Positions 1 to 5,386 of a DNA stretch of 6,655 nt are shown here, piece after piece. A program made the position numbers and the translations under genes. The stretch's first letter is position 1. Every line of letters begins with the position of its first letter. The notes below the pieces were generated by a model that had not been told where the DNA came from, searched no databases, and worked only from the letters and a program-made list of their open reading frames with translations. The DNA lies in NCBI GenBank assembly GCA_002440065.1, contig DJRK01000129.1, positions 1-6,655 on the forward strand, given 5' to 3'. The stretch comes from Atopobium sp. UBA6362 (GTDB taxonomy: Bacteria; Actinomycetota; Coriobacteriia; Coriobacteriales; Atopobiaceae).

Positions 1-759
1 CGCGAGATGACCCGCGCCATGACGCAGGCCGACTTCGACGGCTTCGAGCGCACGAAGACCCCGAAGCTCGCCGACTTCGTCACGATGACCGAGTACGACG
101 ACTCCTTCGACGTGCATGTCGCGTTCCCCAAGACCGTCCCGGCCAACGTCCTCGCCGACGTCCTGGCCGATAACGGCTTGAAGCAGCTCCACACCGCCGA
201 GACCGAGAAGTACGCGCACGTCACGTTCTTCCTCAACGGCGGCGTCGAGGAGCCCAAGAAGAACGAGACCCGCGTCCTCATCCCGTCGCCCAAGGTCGCC
301 ACGTACGACCTCAAGCCCGAGATGAGCGAGCCCGAGGTCACCGAGAAGCTCGTCGAGGCCATCAACGACGATGCCGCCGACTTCTACGTGGTCAACTACG
401 CCAACTGCGACATGGTGGGCCACACCGGCGTCGTCGAGGCCGCGGTCAAGGCCTGCGAGGCCGTCGACGACGGCCTGTCCAAGGTCATCCCGGCCATTCT
501 CGCCAAGGGCGGCTTCGCCCTCATCACGGCCGACCACGGCAACGCAGACCACATGTACGACGTCGTGGACGGCAAGGAGAAGCCCTTCACCGCCCACACG
601 ACGAACCGCGTACCGCTGATCGTCGTCGACGACAAGCCGGTCAAGCTCACCGGCGTCGAGGACGGCCGTCTCTCCGACATCGCCCCCACCATCCTCTCGA
701 TGATGGGCGTCGAGCGTCCCGCCGAGATGACGGGCCGCGTGCTCGCCACCGAGGCGTAG
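1..759 (+). CDS. gpmI: 2,3-bisphosphoglycerate-independent phosphoglycerate mutase, C-terminal part (5' end outside window)
   Basis: Interconverts 3- and 2-phosphoglycerate in cytoplasmic glycolysis and gluconeogenesis. The frame is open from base 1, so the start lies upstream; 252 residues are visible, about half of the usual ~510. The visible part begins in the phosphotransferase domain ('GFERTKTPKLADFVTMTEYD') and contains the family blocks 'NGGVEEP' and 'SPKVATYDLKPEMS'. Metal-ligand motifs are intact, numbering from base 1: NYANCDMVGHTG with D137 and H141, ADHGNAD with D178 and H179, and AHTT with H199. By family knowledge these match the two-manganese site of the Bacillus enzyme; its catalytic serine and first aspartate lie upstream of the window. 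A cysteine replaces the usual proline in NYANPD. The gene ends with TAG and is followed by an intrinsic terminator, so it is probably the last gene of its transcript. Identification is secure. Confidence 0.97.
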   Translation, partial: REMTRAMTQADFDGFERTKTPKLADFVTMTEYDDSFDVHVAFPKTVPANVLADVLADNGLKQLHTAETEKYAHVTFFLNGGVEEPKKNETRVLIPSPKVATYDLKPEMSEPEVTEKLVEAINDDAADFYVVNYANCDMVGHTGVVEAAVKACEAVDDGLSKVIPAILAKGGFALITADHGNADHMYDVVDGKEKPFTAHTTNRVPLIVVDDKPVKLTGVEDGRLSDIAPTILSMMGVERPAEMTGRVLATEA

Positions 760-784
760 CGTCCTTCTCGATAAGCATTTTGCG

Positions 785-825
785 AACGCGCCCGTCGGTC
801 ATCCCAGCCGGCGGGCGCGTTTCTT
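785..825 (+). terminator. Intrinsic terminator after gpmI
   Basis: A 14-pair stem (785-798 with 808-821, one G-U wobble) encloses a 9-base loop and runs into the T-rich tail TTTCTT. It starts 26 bases after the gpmI stop codon. The GC-rich stem followed by Ts is the classic Rho-independent form, although the T-run is interrupted by one C. Confidence 0.85.
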
Positions 826-870
826 GATGGCCTGCCTATTTTGTGTGCTGCGAGCTTGGCATCGCTCAGG

Positions 871-900
871 TTGACGGCTGTGGTACAGTTATCCACTGTA
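871..900 (+). promoter_or_regulatory. Probable secG promoter region with operator-like palindrome
   Basis: Two readings are possible. TTGACG (871-876) is a good -35 match, but the hexamer 17 bases later (CACTGT, 894-899) keeps only the A2 and T6 positions of a -10. Alternatively TGGTACAGT (881-889) is an extended -10 without a clear -35; the closely similar TGGTAAAGT lies before oppA. A perfect 6-base inverted repeat, TACAGT (884-889) and ACTGTA (895-900) with a 5-base spacer, overlaps the core and could be an operator. The position, between the gpmI terminator and the secG ribosome binding site, fits a promoter; the exact elements are uncertain. Confidence 0.5.
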
Positions 901-915
901 TGAACCGAACCTTTG

Positions 916-921
916 AAGGAG
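916..921 (+). promoter_or_regulatory. Ribosome binding site deciding the TTG start of secG
   Basis: AAGGAG lies 7 bases before TTG at 929-931. No ATG or GTG in frame is placed to give a complete first membrane segment, so this site decides the start. Confidence 0.8.
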
Positions 922-928
922 AACACCT

Positions 929-1180
929 TTGAACCCGCTCAACATCGTGCTTCTCGCGCTTCTTTTCATCTCCGGAATCCTGACCGTCATCCTCGTCCTC
1001 ATGCACTCCGGCAAGGGCACCGGCGTCTCCGATATGATCGCTTCATCCCTGTACAATTCCGCTTCCGGCTCCGGTATCTGGGAGAAGAATCTCGATCGCC
1101 TGACGGTCATCACCACCACGGTCTTCATCGTGTGCATCATCGTGATGGCGATCACCTTCCCGGTGGGCACCATCGGCTAG
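929..1180 (+). CDS. secG: Protein translocase subunit SecG
   Basis: A small membrane protein that joins SecY and SecE in the Sec translocon and helps SecA-driven protein export. The 83-residue length is typical. Two hydrophobic segments are visible at about residues 5-25 and 58-77, separated by a loop containing HSGKGTG (26-32), which matches the conserved Gly-rich stretch after the first helix. 'WEKNLDRLT' (51-59) before the second helix resembles actinobacterial SecG proteins. The start is TTG, supported by AAGGAG at 916-921 and by the fact that the first helix begins immediately after it. It stands alone between two terminators, so it is probably monocistronic. Its placement after a glycolytic gene is a familiar arrangement, since secG often follows gap-pgk-tpi clusters. 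Confidence 0.95.
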   Translation: MNPLNIVLLALLFISGILTVILVLMHSGKGTGVSDMIASSLYNSASGSGIWEKNLDRLTVITTTVFIVCIIVMAITFPVGTIG

Positions 1181-1203
1181 GCGAGAACAACATCGAGTTA
1201 TTG

Positions 1204-1234
1204 AGAAGGGCGTCTTTGGGCGCCCTTTTTTCTT
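1204..1234 (+). terminator. Intrinsic terminator after secG
   Basis: AAGGGCG (1206-1212) pairs perfectly with CGCCCTT (1221-1227) around an 8-base loop, and the pairing can extend by two more pairs at the base. Six Ts (1226-1231) followed by CTT complete a canonical Rho-independent terminator 24 bases after the secG stop. Confidence 0.92.
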
Positions 1235-1260
1235 GCCAAGAAGACGAGGGGAGGGCGTAT

Positions 1261-1344
1261 ATGCCTCTTTCCTTCTGTAAGCCGATTGTTAAAAGAGACG
1301 TAATAATCGACTGCTGTTCAAAGATGCGTGCTGCACTTTGGTAA
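1261..1344 (+). CDS. Possible 27-residue small protein or leader peptide upstream of oppA
   Basis: An ATG frame preceded by a strong ribosome binding site: GGAGG at 1250-1254, six bases before the start, inside a longer G-rich run (1248-1255). The predicted peptide begins MPLSFCKPIVKRD and ends in ALW, with three cysteines including an adjacent pair; it is not clearly a membrane segment or a signal peptide. I do not recognise it. Against it: the secG terminator ends just upstream and I see no promoter between, and its TAA stop overlaps the proposed oppA -10 element, so it would be translated only on read-through transcripts or from an unseen promoter. Base composition is more AT-rich than that of neighbouring genes. 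It may be chance. Confidence 0.2.
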   Translation: MPLSFCKPIVKRDVIIDCCSKMRAALW

Positions 1345-1347
1345 AGT
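1339..1347 (+). promoter_or_regulatory. Probable oppA promoter, extended -10 element
   Basis: TGGTAAAGT combines the extended TGn element with a TAAAGT hexamer (1342-1347) close to TATAAT. No good -35 is seen at normal spacing; TTCAAA at 1317-1322 would leave a 19-base spacer. Transcription would begin near 1354, immediately before the first leader stem-loop, which supports the assignment. A second AT-rich candidate, TAATAAT at 1301-1307, also lacks a -35 partner. Confidence 0.45.
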
Positions 1348-1356
1348 AGCTCCCAT

Positions 1357-1449
1357 ATCTGATGTGGTCGAAGCGCCTCTGCGCAAGAAGCGGGGCCAAA
1401 ACCACGGCAGATCGGCGGGTTGTGCGGGCAAAAGGGTTGCCCGACCCGC
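1357..1449 (+). promoter_or_regulatory. Structured 5' leader of oppA: two consecutive stem-loops, class unknown
   Basis: The first element pairs 1357-1368 with 1401-1412: ATCTG with CAGAT, then GTGGT with ACCAC, joined by one A-G mismatch and one G-U pair. Its interior can form a small GCGC/GCGC hairpin (1373-1384). The second element pairs GCGGGT (1415-1420) with ACCCGC (1444-1449), and inside it CGGGCAA (1425-1431) with TTGCCCG (1437-1443), around a 5-base loop with a 4-base bulge. Only two bases separate the elements, and the second ends four bases before the oppA ribosome binding site. No run of Ts follows, so it is not a terminator as drawn. I do not recognise a known riboswitch or T-box sequence. 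It could be a regulatory leader, an mRNA-stabilising structure, or chance pairing in GC-rich DNA. Confidence 0.45.
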
Positions 1450-1452
1450 ATA

Positions 1453-1462
1453 AAGGAGGAGG
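1453..1462 (+). promoter_or_regulatory. Ribosome binding site deciding the oppA start
   Basis: AAGGAGGAGG holds two overlapping GGAGG cores, the second ending 7 bases before ATG 1470. It selects this ATG over an upstream in-frame ATG at 1362, which lies inside the structured leader and would bury the signal peptide. Confidence 0.9.
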
Positions 1463-1469
1463 AACCTTT

Positions 1470-3167
1470 ATGGCACAGAACACGAACGGCGGCGTCACTC
1501 GCCGCAACTTCGTGAAGGGCGGCCTCGCGGCCAGCGCCCTCGCGGCCCTTGCTGCCTGCGGCAAGAAGTCCGACAGCTCTGCCTCGACCTCGGGCGACAG
1601 CGCTTCCACCGCTTCCGACGGCACCGTCAAGTACTACATCTCCAACCCCGACTGCATCGATGCCTACAACCTGAACGAGGACCAGGGCACCCAGGTCGGC
1701 TACCTGCTCTTCGACTCCCTCACCGACTTCGACTACGACCAGGACAAGCTCATCCCCAAGGCCGCCGACTCCTGGGAGGCCAACGACGACGCCACCGAGT
1801 TCACGTTCCACCTGCACAAGGGCATGAAGTTCCACAACGGCGAGGACGTGGACGCCGAGTCCTTCGTCCGCGGCTGGAGCCGCGTCGTTAACCCGTCCTA
1901 CGGCCACAAGAACGCCGGCGTGCTCGACTACCACCTGGCCCTGGTCGAGGGCTACGACGAGTGCCTCGCCGACACCACCGGCAAGGTCATGCTCTCCGGC
2001 TGCGTCGCCAAGGACGCCGAGACCTTCGTCGTGAAGCTCACCTCGCCCTACGCCGACTTCCCCTACGTCGCCGCTCACCCGGCCCTGGCCCCCGCGCCCA
2101 AGGTCGTCGAGGACGCCGACCAGCAGGACGCCTTCTACCTCGCCCCGATCGGCAACGGCCCCTTCCAGATGGACGGCTCCTGGACCGACGGCCAGTACAT
2201 CAACGTGAAGGCCTTCGACGACTACTATGGCGACAAGCCCAAGGTCAAGGCCATCCAGTTCAACATCCAGAAGGACGTCGAGACCGGCTACCGCGAGTTC
2301 ACCGCCGGTAACTACGACGTCGCCGAGATCCCGCCCGCGTCCATCACCGACGCCCTCTCCCAGTACGGCGAGTCCGACGACGGCTACACCGCCACCCCGG
2401 GCAAGCAGTGCCTGACCGGCGCCGAGGTCTCCGTCTACTACCTCAACATGAACTGCCAGGACGAGACCCTGAAGGACGTCGACGTCCGTCGCGCCATCTC
2501 CCTGGCCATCAACCGCCAGGCCATCTGCGACACGCTCTACAACGGCATCCGTAAGCCGGCCGACGACATCCTCCCGCCGAAGATCATGGGCTACAAGGAG
2601 GGCGCTTGGAAGTACTCCAAGTACGATAAGGACGCCGCCGCCGCCCTTCTCGACAAGAACTACCCGGCCGACGCCGACGGCAACCGCAACCTGAAGATCC
2701 AGATCTCCTACAACCCCGAGGGTGGCCACAAGGAGATCATGGAGATGGTTCAGGCCGACCTCAAGGCAATCGGCATCGACGCCGTGGCCGACACGCGCGA
2801 GTGGAAGGCCATCCTGGCCGACTACCGCTCCGGCAACACGCAGACCGGCCGCCTTGGCTGGACCGCCGACTACCCGATCGCGGACAACTTCCTGTACGCG
2901 CTCTTCAACTCCGCGAGCATCGGCGGCGACAACTGCTCCTACTTCGCCGACGACGAGGTGGACAAGCTCCTGAACGATGCTCGTACCACCGTCGACGACG
3001 ACGAGCGCGTGAAGAAGATGCAGGAGGCCGACGCGCTTATCGGCGACGCCTGCCCCGTCGCGCCCATCATGTACTACGCGCACGAGGTCGTGGCCTCCAA
3101 GAAGCTGAAGTCCTTCAACTTCGACGCCGGCCGCCGCAACCACATGGCCTCCGCCGAGCTGGCGTAA
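1470..3167 (+). CDS. oppA: Oligopeptide ABC transporter substrate-binding lipoprotein (OppA-like, SBP family 5)
   Basis: Extracellular receptor that would capture peptides and hand them to the OppBC channel. It has 565 residues, usual for the family. The N-terminus is a Tat-type lipoprotein signal: TRRNFVKGG (10-18), a hydrophobic Ala/Leu stretch, and lipobox LAAC with the lipidated cysteine at residue 30, followed by a Ser/Thr-rich linker to about residue 50. The mature part has family-5 hallmarks: 'LIPKAADSWEANDD' (94-107), 'FHLHKGMKFHNGEDVDAESFVRGW' region (113-136), 'PIGNGPF' (226-232), 'DVRRAISLAINRQAI' (338-352) and the C-terminal 'PVAPIMYY' (529-536). Besides Cys30 it has eight cysteines. 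The start at 1470 is set by a strong ribosome binding site and the signal peptide. Codon use is extremely biased, suggesting high expression. The ligand cannot be read from sequence; dipeptides (dppA) or other solutes are possible. Confidence 0.93.
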   Translation: MAQNTNGGVTRRNFVKGGLAASALAALAACGKKSDSSASTSGDSASTASDGTVKYYISNPDCIDAYNLNEDQGTQVGYLLFDSLTDFDYDQDKLIPKAADSWEANDDATEFTFHLHKGMKFHNGEDVDAESFVRGWSRVVNPSYGHKNAGVLDYHLALVEGYDECLADTTGKVMLSGCVAKDAETFVVKLTSPYADFPYVAAHPALAPAPKVVEDADQQDAFYLAPIGNGPFQMDGSWTDGQYINVKAFDDYYGDKPKVKAIQFNIQKDVETGYREFTAGNYDVAEIPPASITDALSQYGESDDGYTATPGKQCLTGAEVSVYYLNMNCQDETLKDVDVRRAISLAINRQAICDTLYNGIRKPADDILPPKIMGYKEGAWKYSKYDKDAAAALLDKNYPADADGNRNLKIQISYNPEGGHKEIMEMVQADLKAIGIDAVADTREWKAILADYRSGNTQTGRLGWTADYPIADNFLYALFNSASIGGDNCSYFADDEVDKLLNDARTTVDDDERVKKMQEADALIGDACPVAPIMYYAHEVVASKKLKSFNFDAGRRNHMASAELA

Positions 3168-3202
3168 GGGCCATCGTTTGCCGAGCGCGAACATAGCCTA
3201 AA

Positions 3203-3243
3203 GAGGAGGGGCGAAGCCGCCTGGGAGCGCTTCGCCCCTCCTT
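3203..3243 (+). terminator. Strong hairpin after oppA: leaky terminator or mRNA-stabilising structure
   Basis: A perfect 14-pair stem (3204-3217 with 3229-3242, extendable by a G-U pair) closes an 11-base loop, 36 bases after the oppA stop. Only two Ts follow before CGAG, so termination is probably weak or absent. In binding-protein operons such hairpins commonly protect the upstream mRNA or limit read-through so that the receptor exceeds the membrane parts; that role here is inferred. Confidence 0.7.
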
Positions 3244-3280
3244 CGAGTTCGAAAGTCATGCCGTTAAGCTGGGATTCAGC

Positions 3281-3302
3281 CTCGCGGCATAGGGGCCGCG
3301 AG
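3281..3302 (+). repeat. Second hairpin in the oppA-oppB gap
   Basis: CTCGCGGC (3281-3288) pairs perfectly with GCCGCGAG (3295-3302) around a 6-base loop. Its left arm can instead pair with CGCGAGG at 3365-3371, beyond the next inverted repeat, so two mutually exclusive folds are possible. Function unknown. Confidence 0.5.
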
Positions 3303-3307
3303 ACACG

Positions 3308-3368
3308 CGCGACCCCCGCAAAATGAGACATAATCACCCCGATTTATGTCCCATTTTGCGGGATCGCG
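3308..3368 (+). repeat. Long inverted repeat with AT-rich core between oppA and oppB
   Basis: CCCGCAAAATG (3315-3325) and GACATAA (3327-3333) are matched on the other arm by TTATGTC (3344-3350) and CATTTTGCGGG (3352-3362): 18 of 19 positions pair, with a single A-C mismatch, around a 10-base loop. Outside a small bulge, CGCGA (3308-3312) pairs with TCGCG (3364-3368). The AT-rich arms stand out from the surrounding GC-rich sequence. It lies between genes that should be co-transcribed, ending about 30 bases before the oppB ribosome binding site. It could be an interspersed palindromic repeat, the remains of insertion-sequence ends, a paired operator, or an RNA processing signal. Confidence 0.75.
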
Positions 3369-3411
3369 AGGCGCCCCGAGTAGTAGCAAGAGCCAAGTAG
3401 GGGAGTCCCAC

Positions 3412-4449
3412 ATGGGAAAGTACATCCTGAAGCGAGTCCTTCAGTTCATCCCCGTCTTCCTGGGCGTCACCATCATCATGTTCCTCTTGCAGAACGTGGT
3501 GCCCGGCGACCCCATCAAGCTCATCGCCGGCGACAAGGCGCTGAGCCCCGAGACGGAGATCGCCATCAAGGCGCAGCACGGCCTCATCCTCACCGATGAC
3601 GACGGCAACCCGGTCTACGACGAGAACGGCGACACGATCGAGACGCCGCTGCCGCAGCAGTACGTCACGTACCTGTCCGGCCTTCTCCACGGCGACCTGG
3701 GCACTTCTTACAAGAAGTCCATGCCTGTCGCGGACATCCTGGCGCAGAAGTACCCGTACACGGTCAAGCTCGCCATCGTCGCCATCTGCATCGAGGCGGT
3801 GGTCGGCATAGGCGCGGGCCTCGTCTCGGCCATCAAGCGCTACTCGTTCTGGGATGTGTTCGTCACGCTCTTCACGTCGGTCATGGTCGCCATGCCGGCG
3901 TTTTGGCTGGGCATGATCTTGCAGCTTGTCTTTGGCATCTGGATCAAGGACGCCACGGGCGGCGCCTTCTACCTGCCCATCTCGGGCGCGGGCGGCGTGA
4001 ACGGCGAGTTCGAGGACTGGGTGTACTACATCCTGCCCGCCATCACGCTCGCCTCCGTCTCCACGGCCTACACCGCGCGCATCATGCGCTCGCAGCTGCT
4101 CGAGGTCATGAACCAGGACTACATCCGCACGGCGCGCGCCAAGGGCCTCTCGCGCAGGGACGTCATCTGGCACCATGCCCTCAAGAACGCGATGATCCCC
4201 GTCGTCACCTACATCGGCATCGACTTCGGCACCATGCTCGCCGGCGCCATCCTGACCGAGACCGTCTTCAACTGGCCGGGCGTGGGCAACGAGATCTACA
4301 ACGCCATCAGCCAGCGTGACTGGCCCATCGTCATGGGCGGCGTCACGATCATCGTCATCGTGGTAATGATCATCAACCTCATCGTCGACGTGAGCTACGC
4401 CTTCCTGGACCCCAGGATCCGCTTTGGCTCCTCGAAGACCGAGAAATAG
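3412..4449 (+). CDS. oppB: Oligopeptide ABC transporter permease OppB
   Basis: One of the two membrane subunits forming the peptide channel. It has 345 residues; the first helix lies at about 9-29 ('LQFIPVFLGVTIIMFLL') and is followed by 'VPGDPIK', then an outward loop ending in 'LLHGDLGTSY' (91-100), both OppB/DppB hallmarks. The cytoplasmic EAA loop that docks on the ATPases is at about 240-262 (TARAKGLSRRDVIWHHALKN), and 'ETVFNWPGVGNEIYNAI' (283-299) and C-terminal 'DPRIR' (333-337) are also typical. The start is the ATG after GGGGAG (3400-3405, 6 bases spacing); an in-frame ATG at 3346 would add 22 unlike residues and lies inside the inverted repeat. An acidic stretch around 62-78 (DDDGNPVYDENGDTIET) appears inserted compared with the E. 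coli proteins I remember. oppC follows after 13 bases, with its ribosome binding site touching this stop codon. Confidence 0.95.
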   Translation: MGKYILKRVLQFIPVFLGVTIIMFLLQNVVPGDPIKLIAGDKALSPETEIAIKAQHGLILTDDDGNPVYDENGDTIETPLPQQYVTYLSGLLHGDLGTSYKKSMPVADILAQKYPYTVKLAIVAICIEAVVGIGAGLVSAIKRYSFWDVFVTLFTSVMVAMPAFWLGMILQLVFGIWIKDATGGAFYLPISGAGGVNGEFEDWVYYILPAITLASVSTAYTARIMRSQLLEVMNQDYIRTARAKGLSRRDVIWHHALKNAMIPVVTYIGIDFGTMLAGAILTETVFNWPGVGNEIYNAISQRDWPIVMGGVTIIVIVVMIINLIVDVSYAFLDPRIRFGSSKTEK

Positions 4450-4462
4450 GGAGGTGCGAGGC

Positions 4463-5380
4463 ATGTCAAAGAAGGAAACGGCCGCCAAGGCCGAGGCCGC
4501 GGCCCCCGAGAAGAGCCGTACCCTGTGGAGTGACGCCTGGAAACGCCTGCGTCGCAACAAGCTCGCCATGATTGGGCTCATCTGGATCTTGTTCATCATC
4601 CTCGTGGCCGTGACGGCCGACCTGTGGGCCCCGCAGTGGCTGGGCTCGCCCACCGAGACGGACACGACCATGTCCGCCACGCTCTCCAAGCTCCCGCCCT
4701 CGCCCGAGCACCCCTTCGGCACCGACTCGCTCGGCCGCGACGTACTCGTGCGCGTCATCTACGGCGCCCGCGTCTCGCTCGTGGTCGGCGTGCTCGCCAC
4801 CGCCATCTCGACTGCGATCGGCCTCGTCATGGGCGCGCTCGCCGCATACTACGGCGGCATCTGGGACACGATCATCATGCGCTTGGCCGACGTCTTCCTC
4901 GCGTTCCCGTACACGCTGTTCGTCATCGTGCTTCTCGCCGTCCTGGGTCAGGGCATCACGAACGTCTTCATAGCCATCGGCATCCTGGGGTGGCCGTCGA
5001 TCGCGCGCGTCTTCCGAAGCGCGATCCTCACGGTCAAGGAGAACGACTACGTGGACGCGGCGCGCGCCATGGGAGCCTCCGACCTGCGCATCATCGCCCG
5101 CCACATCTTCCCGAACTCCGTCGCCTCCATCGTGGTCTACGCCACGATGAACGTGGGCGGCGCCATCCTCACCGAGGCGGCGCTCTCGTACTTGGGCATG
5201 GGCGTCACCCCGCCGAACCCCTCCTGGGGCATCATGATCCAGGACGGCCAGAAGTACCTCGCGACCCAGCCCTGGCTCATGATCATGCCGGGCCTCGCCA
5301 TCCTGCTCACCGTCCTGGCCTTCACGCTGCTGGGCGACGGCCTGCGCGATGCCCTCGACGTCAAGATGAAGGATGCGTGA
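4463..5380 (+). CDS. oppC: Oligopeptide ABC transporter permease OppC
   Basis: Second channel subunit, partner of OppB. It has 305 residues, normal for OppC/DppC. An Ala/Lys/Glu-rich cytoplasmic tail (1-20) leads into the OppC N-terminal motif 'WKRLRRNKLAMIGL' (26-39) and a first helix. 'HPFGTDSLGRDVLVRVIYGAR' (83-103) is the signature before the permease core. The EAA loop is at about 198-217 (DAARAMGASDLRIIARHIFP), and 'SYLGMGVTPPNPSWGIMI' (242-259) and 'LGDGLRDALDVKMK' (290-303) close the protein as expected. The start follows GGAGG (4450-4454) by 8 bases; an ATG at 4424 inside oppB would add 13 unrelated residues without a better ribosome binding site. The gene ends in two in-frame stops, TGA and TAG, six bases before oppD. 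Confidence 0.95.
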   Translation: MSKKETAAKAEAAAPEKSRTLWSDAWKRLRRNKLAMIGLIWILFIILVAVTADLWAPQWLGSPTETDTTMSATLSKLPPSPEHPFGTDSLGRDVLVRVIYGARVSLVVGVLATAISTAIGLVMGALAAYYGGIWDTIIMRLADVFLAFPYTLFVIVLLAVLGQGITNVFIAIGILGWPSIARVFRSAILTVKENDYVDAARAMGASDLRIIARHIFPNSVASIVVYATMNVGGAILTEAALSYLGMGVTPPNPSWGIMIQDGQKYLATQPWLMIMPGLAILLTVLAFTLLGDGLRDALDVKMKDA

Positions 5381-5386
5381 TAGAAG

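Noticed and set aside
1357..1449. tRNA gene or T-box riboswitch in the oppA leader
   Set aside because: No cloverleaf with a TTC-loop or acceptor stem, and no T-box consensus or terminator/antiterminator pair could be found.
1362..1469. In-frame N-terminal extension of OppA by 36 codons
   Set aside because: It would place the Tat/lipoprotein signal internally and lies inside the structured leader; the ATG at 1470 has a strong ribosome binding site.
1152..3194. Very long minus-strand open frame (680 codons) opposite oppA
   Set aside because: It is the antisense shadow of a highly codon-biased gene: the translation is a monotonous mix of Val, Gly, Leu, Asp and Glu with no domain, and the + strand encodes a clear OppA.
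3308..3368. Intrinsic terminator after oppA
   Set aside because: The long stem is followed by ATCGCGAGG, with no run of Ts, and oppB continues the operon in the same direction.
3346..3411. In-frame N-terminal extension of OppB by 22 codons
   Set aside because: The upstream ATG is inside the inverted repeat, has no ribosome binding site and adds residues unlike the family; 3412 has GGGGAG at proper spacing.
3334..4758. Minus-strand open frame (474 codons) opposite oppB
   Set aside because: Same antisense artefact; repetitive Asp/His/Arg/Val composition and no credible start signals.
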